A DNA stretch of 64,000 bases from Larkinella punicea. GTDB taxonomy: Bacteria > Bacteroidota > Bacteroidia > Cytophagales > Spirosomataceae. The notes below the pieces were generated by a model that was given only the letters and a program-made list of their open reading frames with translations, was not told where the DNA came from and did not search any database. Location: the NCBI RefSeq assembly GCF_003334855.1, contig NZ_QOWE01000035.1, forward strand, positions 28,703 through 92,702. The letters are read 5' to 3'. Made by a program: the position numbers and the translations under genes. Every line of letters starts with the position of its first letter. Position 1 is the stretch's first letter. Of this stretch, positions 16,492 to 25,261 are shown one piece after another.

Positions 16492-18870
16492 ATGCTACAA
16501 AATTACTTTAAAATCGCCTGGCGCAGTCTGCGTAAAAACAAAGGGTTCAGCTTGATCAACATCCTGGGTTTGGCGGTCGGCATGACCGTCGCCATGCTGA
16601 TCGGCATCTGGGTCTGGGACGAACTGACCTTCGACCGGTTTTATAAAAACGAAGCGAATCTGTACCGGATTATGCTCAACCGGACCGCCAACGGCGAAAC
16701 CACCACCCAGCCCAACGGGGCTCTGCCGCTGGGAAATGTGCTGCGAACCGAAATTCCGGAAATCAGGCGGGTGGTCGAAACGCTCAGCTCCAATTTGAGA
16801 CCGGAAGATGGTTTGAAAGTCGGAGATAAAAAACTGATTCGCAAAGGCCAGAATGTCGGAAATTCGTTTTTCCACCTATTCGATCTTCCCCTGTTGCAGG
16901 GCAGTCCGACGACGGCCTTGCAGGAACCGAACTCCATCGTTTTGACCGAACAAACCGCCGATGCCCTGTTTGGCCAGACGGAACCAATGGGAAAAACCGT
17001 CCGGCTCAACGACGCGTTTGACCTGAAAGTGACCGGTGTCCTGAAAAAACTGCCGACCAATACGGCCTGGGATTTTCATTTTCTGGTGCCATTCAGTCAC
17101 CTGGAAGCTAATGCGCCCTGGATTGAAAGCAGCCGCACGAACTGGAACAACAACGTCATTGAATATGTGGTCGAACTGCATCCGAATGCAGATCCTGCGA
17201 AGGTCGACCAAAAACTGCGGGGTCTTATCAAGCGGCATAACCCGGAATCGGTTTTTGAGGCTTTCCTGCACCCGGTTGAAAAATGGCATTTATACGGCGA
17301 GTTCGAGAATGGCAAAAACACCGGCGGTTTCATCCGGTACGTGCGGCTTTTCGGCATCGTCGGTCTGGCGGTTTTGCTGATTGCCTGCATCAATTTCATG
17401 AACCTGGCCACCGCCCGGTCCGAAAAACGGGCGAAAGAAGTGGGCGTCCGGAAGGCCGTTGGCTCGTTTCGGTCGCAGCTCATCGGTCAGTTTCTGAGCG
17501 AATCGTTGCTGATTGCCGGTCTGGCACTGGTGCTGGCGTTGATTCTGACGCTGGTTTTTCTGCCGGTATTCAACGAAATCACCCAAAAACAGCTCTCGTT
17601 TCCGGGACTTAAACCCGGTTTCTGGCTGCTGTCGCTGGGCTTCACGCTGCTGACGGGCGTTTTGGCGGGGAGTTATCCGGCTTTTTACCTGTCGTCGTTC
17701 AATGCCGTGCGGGTGTTGAAAGGCAGTGTTCGCGTTGGACGAAACGCGAACTGGCCGCGCAAAGTGCTGGTGGTCGCTCAGTTTACAGGCTGTATTGCGT
17801 TCATCATCAGTGCCATCCTGGTCTACCAGCAGATTCAATACGCGAAAAACCGCCCGGTGGGCTACAATCCTGATCGATTACTAACGGTTTCGCTAACCAA
17901 CGATCTGAACCGGAATTACGAGGCCGTTCGGAATGCATTGCTGGGTTCCGGCGCGGTTGAAAGCGTGACGAAAGCGTCGAGTCCGGCCACCACCATCACA
18001 GGCGACACCCGGGTTGACTGGTCGGGTAAAGCCCCCGACGAAATCATGCGGCTCAACCTGATTGCCGCTACCCCGGATTACCTGAAAACGATGGGAATTA
18101 AACTGAAAACCGGTCGCGATTTTTATGCCACCGGCACGGATTCGGTGTCGGCTATTCTGAACGAAGCCGCCGTGAAGGCCATGCGGTTGAAAAATCCCTT
18201 GAATCAGGAACTGAGCTTTGTCTGGGACCCCGGCACGAAGCTGCGGATCGTCGGCGTGGTCGAAAATTCGATCATCGAATCGCCGTACACGCCCGTCAAT
18301 CCGCTGATTCTGATCACTGGTCGTCCGTTTGAACGTTACGTGATTTTCCGGTTGGCTGCGAATCTCAGCACGACCGAAGCCCTGGCGCGGATCGAACCCA
18401 TTTTTCAGAAATTCAACCCGGCTTTTCCCTTTGATTACCAGTTTGTCGACGATGCCTACAACCGCAAGTTCAGGCAGGAAGAACTGATCGGAAAACTGGC
18501 GGGCGTGTTTGCGATTCTGGCCGTTTTCATTGCCTGCCTCGGGCTATTTGGGCTGGCGGCTTCTCTCGCCGAACAACGAACCAAAGAGGTCGGGATTCGC
18601 AAGGTGCTGGGAGCCAGTGTTGCCAGCCTGTGGGGGTTGTTGTCCCGCGAGTTTGTCGGGCTGGTCGTCGTCGCCTGTCTGCTGGCGTCGCCCGTTGCGG
18701 CTTATTTCCTGAACGACTGGCTCTCGCAGTTTGATTACCGCATTAGCCTGAGTGTCTGGGTATTTGTGCTGGCAGGCGGTCTGGCGATTCTGATTGCGTT
18801 GCTGACGGTTTCGTTCCAAAGCATCAAAGCGGCTTTGATGAATCCGGTGACCTCACTTCGTTCGGAATGA
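16492..18870 (+). CDS. FtsX-like orphan ABC permease (group A), 792 aa
   Basis: Opening MLQNYFKIAWRSLRKNKGFS and TM1 GLAVGMTVAMLIGIWVWDEL. PCD1 has the group A pattern NGALPLGNVLRTEIPEIRRV and FHLFDLPLLQGSPTTAL. First coupling RSEKRAKEVGVRKAVGS (about 309-325), second QRTKEVGIRKVLGA (about 695), but followed by LWGLLSREFVGLVV rather than LLSKDFLKLV; tail NPVTSLRSE. The same LWGLLS variant appears in the pseudogene at 51746, so the two are probably close relatives. An imperfect dyad (GTTGTCCGTACCTTGA and TCAAGGACGAACAAC) lies just before the start, 16451-16488. After the stop there is only one arm of an AAGAGTGAAGAGT repeat. Confidence 0.93.
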   Translation: MLQNYFKIAWRSLRKNKGFSLINILGLAVGMTVAMLIGIWVWDELTFDRFYKNEANLYRIMLNRTANGETTTQPNGALPLGNVLRTEIPEIRRVVETLSSNLRPEDGLKVGDKKLIRKGQNVGNSFFHLFDLPLLQGSPTTALQEPNSIVLTEQTADALFGQTEPMGKTVRLNDAFDLKVTGVLKKLPTNTAWDFHFLVPFSHLEANAPWIESSRTNWNNNVIEYVVELHPNADPAKVDQKLRGLIKRHNPESVFEAFLHPVEKWHLYGEFENGKNTGGFIRYVRLFGIVGLAVLLIACINFMNLATARSEKRAKEVGVRKAVGSFRSQLIGQFLSESLLIAGLALVLALILTLVFLPVFNEITQKQLSFPGLKPGFWLLSLGFTLLTGVLAGSYPAFYLSSFNAVRVLKGSVRVGRNANWPRKVLVVAQFTGCIAFIISAILVYQQIQYAKNRPVGYNPDRLLTVSLTNDLNRNYEAVRNALLGSGAVESVTKASSPATTITGDTRVDWSGKAPDEIMRLNLIAATPDYLKTMGIKLKTGRDFYATGTDSVSAILNEAAVKAMRLKNPLNQELSFVWDPGTKLRIVGVVENSIIESPYTPVNPLILITGRPFERYVIFRLAANLSTTEALARIEPIFQKFNPAFPFDYQFVDDAYNRKFRQEELIGKLAGVFAILAVFIACLGLFGLAASLAEQRTKEVGIRKVLGASVASLWGLLSREFVGLVVVACLLASPVAAYFLNDWLSQFDYRISLSVWVFVLAGGLAILIALLTVSFQSIKAALMNPVTSLRSE

Positions 18871-18943
18871 AAAGAGTGAAGAGTGAAGAGTGAAGAGTTA
18901 AGAAGTCGTTTTTAGCTTCCTGTGGAATCCCCGGTTTTCCCTC

Positions 18944-19075
18944 CTTCCCGTCGGGAAGGGCCATTTTGTAGTCACCATATCCGTCTAAATGGAGGTATGA
19001 GTCCCGTAGGGACGGTTCATTTCGTACCTACATGATGGGTCATCCTTACGGGATTTTTTCTGTTTTTTCTGTGGT
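18944..19075. repeat. Dispersed CCGTAGGGA-type repeats in a 430-bp gap
   Basis: The gap 18871-19300 has no gene. It contains AAGAGTGAAGAGT direct repeats at 18874-18905, then three units related to the 6853-7064 cluster. These are CCCGTCGGGAAGGGCC plus ATTTTGTAG (about 18947-18970), GTCCCGTAGGGACGG plus TTCATTTCGTACC (19001-19028) and, in the opposite sense, GGTCATCCTTACGGGA followed by TTTTTTCTG (19038-19062). The last 150 bp carry the regulatory sites listed separately. Confidence 0.6.
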
Positions 19076-19154
19076 ACCGGTTTCGACCGCCTTCTGAGAT
19101 GGAAAATAGCCGGGCGAAAAACCGCCGGGTCGAGTTCAGTGTGAAATAATCCCT

Positions 19155-19192
19155 TGTCCGCAAATGGCCGGAAAACCGTCCGTTTGCGGACA
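19155..19192 (+). promoter_or_regulatory. Tandem 16-bp dyads, putative enhancer-binding-protein sites
   Basis: Site 1 TGTCCGCAAATGGCCG (19155-19170, weak right half) and site 2 CGTCCGTTTGCGGACA (19177-19192, identical to site 2 at 13782). Starts are 22 bp apart. The centre of site 2 lies 63.5 bp before the GG of the -24 element. Confidence 0.65.
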
Positions 19193-19246
19193 TTTTATTT
19201 TATTCGCTTTTCAGTAAGAAATTGATAGTGAGTGTTTTATTGATTC

Positions 19247-19261
19247 TGGTATGCCATTTGG
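19247..19261 (+). promoter_or_regulatory. Sigma-54-like -24/-12 promoter before permease 19301
   Basis: TGGTATGCCATTTGG, the same variant -24/-12 element as at 13851 and 40 bp before the ATG. The preceding bases (AGTGTTTTATTGATTC) also resemble those at 13801-13850 (AGGAGTTTATTCTTTC). Confidence 0.5.
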
Positions 19262-19300
19262 GAGTAAGCACAGATACGTCTTCCTACTCTGCTGAAACCG

Positions 19301-21655
19301 ATGCTGACGAGCTACCTTAAAATTGCCTGGCGGAGCCTGCTAAAAAACAAGCTCTTTTCCTTTATCAACATTTTTGGCCTGGCTCTCGGCATGTCGTGCA
19401 GCCTGATGATTGGTCTTTGGGTCAATGACGAGTTGAGCTATGACCGGTTTTTACCCCATCTCGACAACATCTTCTTCGTACGGACCAATAGCACTGATAC
19501 CGATCAGGGTATCATCTATACCAGTACCGTCACACCGGGCCCGCTGGCTGAAGTTTTGAAACGCGATGTGCCGGAAGTGCTCTACGCGGCCAAAGTGCAG
19601 TTTCCAGAAGAAAAACTCCTGAAAGTGGGCGAGAAATCGGTGAAGCAACAGGGGTTTTATGCAACGAAAGACTTTTTTCTGCTTTTCGATTATCCCGCCG
19701 TTGTCGGGAGTCCACTGGTGGCTCACTCGAAGCTGGATCAGATTATTATTACGCGGAGGGTCGCTGAGAAGTTTTTCGGCACGACCCAGGTGCTCGGAAA
19801 ACGCCTGCAATTTGATAATAAAACGTATTACACCGTTGGAGCTGTTATTGAAGATTTGCCCGGCAACTCGACTTTTCAGTTCGACTGGATCATCAATTAC
19901 GATGTGCAGGAGGAGGATTGGAAAAAAAAATGGGGCAACAGCTCGTTTATGACCTTCGTCCGGCTGGACCCAAAGGCCGAACCAGCCAAGGCGGAAGCCG
20001 GCATGAAGGGGATTTACCGGCGCAATACCGACTGGAAGGAAGTGCCTGTGCCAACGCTTCAGCCCATGAAGGATGTGCATTTATATGCTAAGTATGAGAA
20101 TGGAAAGGCCGTTGGGGGCAAGATCGAATATGTGCGGATTTTTGCATTGGTAGCCCTGTTCATTCTGCTCATTGCCTGCGTCAATTTCATGAACCTGGCC
20201 ACGGCCCGCTCGGCCATGCGGGCGAAGGAAGTGGGCGTCCGGAAGGTGGTTGGCGCGTTGCGGTCTTCGCTGATCGGGCAGTTCATGAGTGAGTCGGTAC
20301 TGACGAGCCTGCTGGCGGTTTTTCTGGCCCTGAGCATCGTGAGCGTAGTTTTGCCGACCTTCAATGCCGTTTTCTCCAAACACCTTACGCTGAATCTGGC
20401 AGACCCGACGCTGTGGCTGGGCATCCTGATTCTGGTGCTGATCACCGGCTTTGTGTCGGGCAGTTATCCGGCTTTGTTCCTGTCGTCGCTGCAACCCATC
20501 CGCATTCTGAAAGGAACGCTGCGATTTGGCTCCGGAGCGGTTTTGTTTCGCCGGACGCTGGTCATTTTTCAGTTTACGTTATCGATTTTTCTGATCATCG
20601 GTATGCTGGCCGTGGCGCATCAGATGGAATACATCCGCACGAAGAATCTGGGTCTTGACCGCGAAAATGTCCTGTATGTGCCGCTGGAAGGGGATACCTA
20701 TGCGAAAATGGAGGCCTTTCGACAGGAACTGATTCGCACACCGTCGATTGCTTCGGCCTCGGTAACGATGAGCTTACCCGTCAATATTGAGTCTACCTCC
20801 GGCGATTTGACCTGGCCGGGTCAAAAACCGGATCAGAATTCGAATGCAGCGACCATGTCTGTGGGCTATGATTTTATCAAGACCATGAATATTAAGCTCG
20901 TGGAGGGCCGGGATTTTTCGAGTGCCCGCAAAGCCGATTCGGCGTCGTACATCATCAATGAAGCGGCCGCTAAAATGATGGGCATGAAGAATCCGGTGGG
21001 CCAGCAGGTCGGCTTCTGGATGGGCAAAGGCCCGATCATCGGGTTGATGAAAGATTTCCACCTGCAATCGTTGCACAGTCCGATTACGCCCCTGATTTTA
21101 ACCCTGATTCCGGGTAATACGAGCTATCTGCTGGTGCGGACGGAGAAAGGAAAAACCACCGAAGCCATCGACGAACTGGAACGGGTTACGCGGGAATTCA
21201 ATCCGAGTTATCCGTTTGAGTATCATTTTCTGGATGATGCCTACGAGAAACTGTACCGCGGTGAACAGCAGGTCAATACACTCATCAATTACTTCGGAAC
21301 ACTCGCCATCCTGATTTCCTGTCTGGGACTGTTTGCGCTGGCGGCTTTCACGGCAGAGCAGCGGATGAAAGAAATTGGCGTTCGGAAAGTGCTGGGGGCG
21401 TCGGTATCCAGCATTGTCTCACTGGTTTCAAAAGACTTCCTGAAACTGGTTCTTGTCGCGCTGCTGCTGGCCTCTCCGCTGGCGTGGTGGGCGATTTCAC
21501 AATGGCTGGACACGTTTCAATACCGGGTCGAGCTGTCGTGGTGGCTGTTTGCGACGGCTGGGGTGCTGGCGGTTTTCATCGCCTTCCTCACCGTGAGCTA
21601 CCAGTCGATCAAAGCCGCCCGCATGAATCCGGTAACCTCACTTCGTTCGGAATAG
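19301..21655 (+). CDS. FtsX-like orphan ABC permease (group A), 784 aa
   Basis: Opening MLTSYLKIAWRSLLKNKLFS, TM1 GLALGMSCSLMIGLWVNDEL. PCD1 carries TPGPLAEVLKRDVPEV and DFFLLFDYPAVVGSPL (group A). First coupling MRAKEVGVRKVVGA (about 306), second QRMKEIGVRKVLGA (about 686; Met replaces the usual Thr), then LVSKDFLKLVLVA; tail NPVTSLRSE with ARMNPV where most have ALMNPV. It has a sigma-54-like promoter with tandem upstream dyads, so it is probably co-regulated with the permease at 13903 although the two belong to different groups. Followed by an imperfect AACTCTTCACTC palindrome and, 104 bp on, the next permease. Confidence 0.93.
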   Translation: MLTSYLKIAWRSLLKNKLFSFINIFGLALGMSCSLMIGLWVNDELSYDRFLPHLDNIFFVRTNSTDTDQGIIYTSTVTPGPLAEVLKRDVPEVLYAAKVQFPEEKLLKVGEKSVKQQGFYATKDFFLLFDYPAVVGSPLVAHSKLDQIIITRRVAEKFFGTTQVLGKRLQFDNKTYYTVGAVIEDLPGNSTFQFDWIINYDVQEEDWKKKWGNSSFMTFVRLDPKAEPAKAEAGMKGIYRRNTDWKEVPVPTLQPMKDVHLYAKYENGKAVGGKIEYVRIFALVALFILLIACVNFMNLATARSAMRAKEVGVRKVVGALRSSLIGQFMSESVLTSLLAVFLALSIVSVVLPTFNAVFSKHLTLNLADPTLWLGILILVLITGFVSGSYPALFLSSLQPIRILKGTLRFGSGAVLFRRTLVIFQFTLSIFLIIGMLAVAHQMEYIRTKNLGLDRENVLYVPLEGDTYAKMEAFRQELIRTPSIASASVTMSLPVNIESTSGDLTWPGQKPDQNSNAATMSVGYDFIKTMNIKLVEGRDFSSARKADSASYIINEAAAKMMGMKNPVGQQVGFWMGKGPIIGLMKDFHLQSLHSPITPLILTLIPGNTSYLLVRTEKGKTTEAIDELERVTREFNPSYPFEYHFLDDAYEKLYRGEQQVNTLINYFGTLAILISCLGLFALAAFTAEQRMKEIGVRKVLGASVSSIVSLVSKDFLKLVLVALLLASPLAWWAISQWLDTFQYRVELSWWLFATAGVLAVFIAFLTVSYQSIKAARMNPVTSLRSE

Positions 21656-21663
21656 TCAGATAG

Positions 21664-21751
21664 GAGTGAAGAGTTATGAGTGAAGAGTTAAGGGTGCGTC
21701 AGCCAACTCTTCACTCTTCATTCATAACTCATAACTCATAACTCTTCACTC
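21664..21751. repeat. Imperfect inverted repeat between permeases
   Basis: GAGTGAAGAGTTATGAG (from 21664) pairs with the right part ending CTCTTCACTC at 21751; the right arm has extra CATAACT units. The loop (21695-21706, TGCGTCAGCCAA) is the complement of TTGGCTGACGCA. Confidence 0.6.
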
Positions 21752-21759
21752 AAACAACA

Positions 21760-24177
21760 ATGCTAAAAAGTTACTTCACCACCGCCTTCCGCGCTTTCCG
21801 GCGCAACTGGAATTATTCCGTGATCAACGTCGTGGGTCTGACGCTCAGTCTGGCGTGTTGTCTGCTGTTGTTCATTGTCATTCGGTACGAACGGAGTTTC
21901 GACCGGCACCACGCCAACGCCGATCGGACCTACCGGCTAGTGAGTCATTATACGGCACCGCAAGACGGTTTTAATGTGGGAATACCGCTGCCGTTTTTGG
22001 CTGCGATGCGAAACGATTTTCCAGATCTGAAACACCAACTGACGTTTATTCATGACGTTCGAAACCCCGTGATTGCCGCTGAAGACAGGCGGGAGAAAGG
22101 AACGATGCGCCGTTTTCAGGAAACGGGCGGAGTGGCTGCTTTTGCCGAGCCGGAATATTTTCGATTATTCGACTACCAGTGGATCAGTGGGAACCCGGCC
22201 ACGGCGCTGAATCGCCCGGGTACGGTGGTGTTGACAGAAGAACTGGCCCGCAAGTATTTTGGAGACGACGATCCGATGGGGCGCACGCTGAAAATCGATA
22301 ATAAGCTGACCGTTCTGGTGTCCGGCGTGGTGCAAAACCCGCCGGTTACGAGCAGCATCCCGTTCAAAATGCTGATCTCGTTTGCTTCGCTGAAAGAATA
22401 CGGGGCCAACACCAACTGGGACGACTGGGTCTCTTCCTACACGGGCGCACAATTGTATCTGACGTTACCGGAAAACACGTCAGCGGCCCAAATGGAACAG
22501 AAGCTGGTGCCTTTTCTCCGAAAATACGTGCGTGCGGAAGATGCTGAAGACCAGCGGTTCGAACTGCAACCGCTGACGGAAATTCACTACAGCACCGAAA
22601 TGAGTAACTACAGCGGCCGAACAATCAGTAAATCCATGATCTGGGCGATGGCATTGATCGGGCTTTTTCTGCTGGTAACCGCCTGTGTCAATTTCGTCAA
22701 TCTGGCCACAGCGCAGGCCATCCGCCGGTCGAAAGAAGTGGGTGTTCGGAAGGTTTTGGGCAGTTCGCGGATGCAGTTGGTGCGGCAGTTTCTGGGCGAA
22801 ACCGGTTTTCTGACCGGCCTGGCCGTTCTGCTGGCCTTGCTGATTGCCAATTTCTCCCTGGCGTCGGTGGCTGATTTACTCAACATTAAACTCCAAACGA
22901 CGCTCTTCAATGATCTGGTCGTAATCGTCTTTTTACTGCTGCTGGCGGTCTTTACCACGGTTTTGGCGGGTTTCTATCCGGCCCTGGTTTTGTCGGGTTA
23001 TCAGCCGGTTCTGGCCCTGAAAGGCAAAATTCGGGGTTCGGGTAGCGGGCAGTTGACGCTTCGCCGGACGCTGATTGTGCTCCAGTTCACGATTTCGCAA
23101 ACGCTCATCATTGGTACCGTGATCGTTTACAACCAGATGGATTATTTTCGGAACGCCGACCTCGGTTTTCGGAAAGATGCCATCGTGATGATTCCGATTC
23201 CGGAGAAAAAACCGGGAAAAATGGAATCGTTGCAGGCTAAGCTAACGGGCTTGCCGGGCATCAGCTCAATGAGCTTCGGGATTTCCTCGCCTTCGGCCCG
23301 GGGCAACTGGTGGACCGGTTTTCGCTATGAAAACCGCGAAAAAGATGAGGAGTACGGCGTGGTGATGCGCCCTTCCGACACGTCCTACGTCCGGACGTAT
23401 GGGCTGAAACTGATGGCCGGGCGGATCAACCTGCCCGCCGACACGATGCGGGAAGTGCTGGTCAACGAGCGGTTTATGACGAAGCTGGGCATGAAGAGTC
23501 CCAACGAGATTTTGGGCAAAACGGTTCTGCTGAACGGCCGGCGGCTGCCCATCGTCGGTGTCATAAAAAATTTCAACACGTTTTCGCTGCATCAGGAAAC
23601 CGAGCCGTGCATTCTAACTACGCATCGGGATGCCTATTCAAGTCTGGGTATCAAAGTGTCGGGTAATTCGGCGCAGGTAAGCAAAACGCTGGCGGAAGTG
23701 GAAGCGGCCTGGGCGGCTACTTTTCCGGATTTTCTGTTTAAATACGATTACCTGGACAAAACCATCGCCGATTTCTACGCGGCTGAGGAACGCCTGTATG
23801 CCTTGTTCCGGTTGCTGGCCGGTATCGCCATTTTTATCGGCTGTTTGGGTTTATACGGGGTCGTGGCTTTTATGGCGGAGTCGCGGACGAAGGAGGTTGG
23901 CATTCGGAAAGCGTTGGGCGCATCGACTTCGCACATTTTTGGGCTGTTCTCGTTCCAGTTCCTGAAACTGGTGCTGATCGCCCTGCTGATTGCCGCACCC
24001 ATTGCCTGGTATTTCACAAACCAGTGGCTTCAGGATTTTGCGTATAAAATTGACATCGAGTGGTGGATGTTTGCGTTGGCGGGTGTGATGGCAACTGCGA
24101 TTGCGTTGGTGACGGTCAGTTTCCAGAGCATCCGGGCGGCCTTGATGAATCCGGTCAAAAGCCTGCGGGCAGAATGA
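21760..24177 (+). CDS. FtsX-like orphan ABC permease (group B), 805 aa
   Basis: Opening MLKSYFTTAFRAFRRNWNYS. PCD1 has the group B hallmark RRFQETGGVAAFAEPEYFRL, a charged insert before the conserved YF..F, and IPLPFLAAMRNDFPDLKHQL. TM5 begins LRRTLIVLQFTISQTLIIG, where a Gln in the membrane segment marks group B. First coupling RRSKEVGVRKVLGSSR (about 322), second SRTKEVGIRKALGA (about 707) with LFSFQFLKLV in place of LLSKDFLKLV; TM6 GCLGLYGVVAFM; tail NPVKSLRAE. No promoter motif is clear; the start lies 8 bp after the palindrome, so read-through from 19301 is possible. Its 3' end faces two Uma2-like genes on the other strand. Confidence 0.93.
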   Translation: MLKSYFTTAFRAFRRNWNYSVINVVGLTLSLACCLLLFIVIRYERSFDRHHANADRTYRLVSHYTAPQDGFNVGIPLPFLAAMRNDFPDLKHQLTFIHDVRNPVIAAEDRREKGTMRRFQETGGVAAFAEPEYFRLFDYQWISGNPATALNRPGTVVLTEELARKYFGDDDPMGRTLKIDNKLTVLVSGVVQNPPVTSSIPFKMLISFASLKEYGANTNWDDWVSSYTGAQLYLTLPENTSAAQMEQKLVPFLRKYVRAEDAEDQRFELQPLTEIHYSTEMSNYSGRTISKSMIWAMALIGLFLLVTACVNFVNLATAQAIRRSKEVGVRKVLGSSRMQLVRQFLGETGFLTGLAVLLALLIANFSLASVADLLNIKLQTTLFNDLVVIVFLLLLAVFTTVLAGFYPALVLSGYQPVLALKGKIRGSGSGQLTLRRTLIVLQFTISQTLIIGTVIVYNQMDYFRNADLGFRKDAIVMIPIPEKKPGKMESLQAKLTGLPGISSMSFGISSPSARGNWWTGFRYENREKDEEYGVVMRPSDTSYVRTYGLKLMAGRINLPADTMREVLVNERFMTKLGMKSPNEILGKTVLLNGRRLPIVGVIKNFNTFSLHQETEPCILTTHRDAYSSLGIKVSGNSAQVSKTLAEVEAAWAATFPDFLFKYDYLDKTIADFYAAEERLYALFRLLAGIAIFIGCLGLYGVVAFMAESRTKEVGIRKALGASTSHIFGLFSFQFLKLVLIALLIAAPIAWYFTNQWLQDFAYKIDIEWWMFALAGVMATAIALVTVSFQSIRAALMNPVKSLRAE

Positions 24178-24187
24178 AGAGTGATGA

Positions 24188-24269
24188 GTTAAGAATGAAG
24201 AGTTAAGACGGGCCTGCCCGCGCGGTTGGCTGACGCATTCCTTTTAACTCTTAACTCTCCATTCTTAAC
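24188..24269. terminator. Inverted repeat between permease and Uma2-like gene
   Basis: GTTAAGAATGAAGAGTTAAG (24188-24207) pairs with CTTAACTCTCCATTCTTAAC (24250-24269), one mismatch. The loop contains TTGGCTGACGCA (24226-24237). It separates convergent genes and its right end touches the Uma2-like stop codon. Confidence 0.65.
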
Positions 24270-24712
24270 TATAAAAAGCTATTCAAATCGAGTTGCAGGA
24301 TTTCGGAGAAGGAAGAATTTTCGGTCAAGCCACCGTCGCCTTTGCGGTAGCGGAACCATTGGCCGGTTCGGTAATCGTAAATGAATCCTTCGCGGATACC
24401 GTAAAAACCCTGATCGATTAACTGAAAAACTTTATGCAGATCACCTTGCAATCCGTTGGTATGACATACTTCGATAATGATTGGCGTTTGAGCCGTTTCA
24501 TTGTCGCGTAGTAAAAGATCCGGTACGAGGCTGGCTTTGCCTTCATCGAGCATCGTTTCGGGGAGGGGTTCCAGATGGATGGTTTTTTCGCGGTGAAAAA
24601 GCACGCCCAGCCCCATCATCAGCTTGGCAATAACGCGTTGGTGATCGACAGGCGCCCAAACACCCTGATCTTCATGAACGCTGGATAGAGGATTGGTGGA
24701 TGGAAAATACAT
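24269..24712 (-). CDS. Short Uma2-like protein, 147 aa (downstream copy of a tandem pair)
   Basis: Starts MYFPSTNPLSSVHEDQGVWA and keeps all landmarks of the short Uma2-like group: APVDHQRVIAKLMMGLGVLF, HLEPLPETMLDEGKASLVPD (PD motif), TPIIIEVCHTNGLQGDL (E motif), then GFIYDYRTGQWFRYRKGDGG and the ending FSEILQLDLNSFL. It is closer to the copy at 574 in its first half than to its direct neighbour at 24747. It lies 34 bp behind that neighbour with no promoter box of its own, so the two are probably co-transcribed from 25238. Fold prediction moderate; function unknown. Confidence 0.7.
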   Translation of the reverse strand: MYFPSTNPLSSVHEDQGVWAPVDHQRVIAKLMMGLGVLFHREKTIHLEPLPETMLDEGKASLVPDLLLRDNETAQTPIIIEVCHTNGLQGDLHKVFQLIDQGFYGIREGFIYDYRTGQWFRYRKGDGGLTENSSFSEILQLDLNSFL

Positions 24713-24746
24713 GCTATTACGGTTTTAAGGGATCACGATGGGAAAG

Positions 24747-25196
24747 TCATAAAAAGCTATTCAAATCAAGTTGCAGGATTTCGGAGAAGGAGGAGGGTTC
24801 GGTTAGTCCGCCATCGCCTTTGCGATACCGGAACCACTGATCGGTTTTGTAATTGTAAACAAAGCCTTCAAGGACGCCATAATCATCTTCGTCGATTAAT
24901 CGAATCGTTTTGGCAAGGTCATGTTTTAAACCACTAGTATGACAGATTTCAATAATGATGCGGGTTTGATCGGCTTCATTATCAAATAAAATAACATCCG
25001 GTGTTGGACTGCTGTAGGTAAAATCCAACATCATTTCGGGCAAGGGTTCTAACGGAATACTGTGGTTGCCGTGGTACAAATTTCCCAAGCCTATAGTCAA
25101 TTTTGCAATGATACGTTGGTGAATGACCGGCGCATTGACGCCCATCTCATCTTCATTGACAAAAAACTTGCTGGCGCGTGGTGGAGGGATATACAT
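24747..25196 (-). CDS. Short Uma2-like protein, 149 aa (upstream copy of a tandem pair)
   Basis: Starts MYIPPPRASKFFVNEDEMGV. Landmarks: HQRIIAKLTIGLGNLYHGNH, EPLPEMMLDFTYSSPTPDV (PD motif), TRIIIEICHTSGLKHDL (E motif), GFVYNYKTDQWFRYRKGDGG and FSEILQLDLNSFL. The C-terminal 30 residues and their DNA are almost identical to the neighbour at 24269, whereas the N-terminal half differs more. This is compatible with tandem duplication and partial gene conversion. Divergent from the permease at 25251 with 54 bp between start codons; a TATGTTTG promoter box lies in that gap. Confidence 0.7.
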   Translation of the reverse strand: MYIPPPRASKFFVNEDEMGVNAPVIHQRIIAKLTIGLGNLYHGNHSIPLEPLPEMMLDFTYSSPTPDVILFDNEADQTRIIIEICHTSGLKHDLAKTIRLIDEDDYGVLEGFVYNYKTDQWFRYRKGDGGLTEPSSFSEILQLDLNSFL

Positions 25197-25230
25197 GGCT
25201 ATTCAGAGAAGATAGACTGATTTGATTAAA

Positions 25231-25261
25231 CAAACATACCGAAAAAGCACATGCTTCGCAA
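25231..25261 (-). promoter_or_regulatory. Bacteroidota-type promoter for the Uma2-like pair
   Basis: Minus strand TTG (25261-25259), 20 bp, TATGTTTG (25238-25231). As at 1051-1081, the -33 element is read from the complement of the permease opening ATGCTTCGCAA. Confidence 0.5.
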
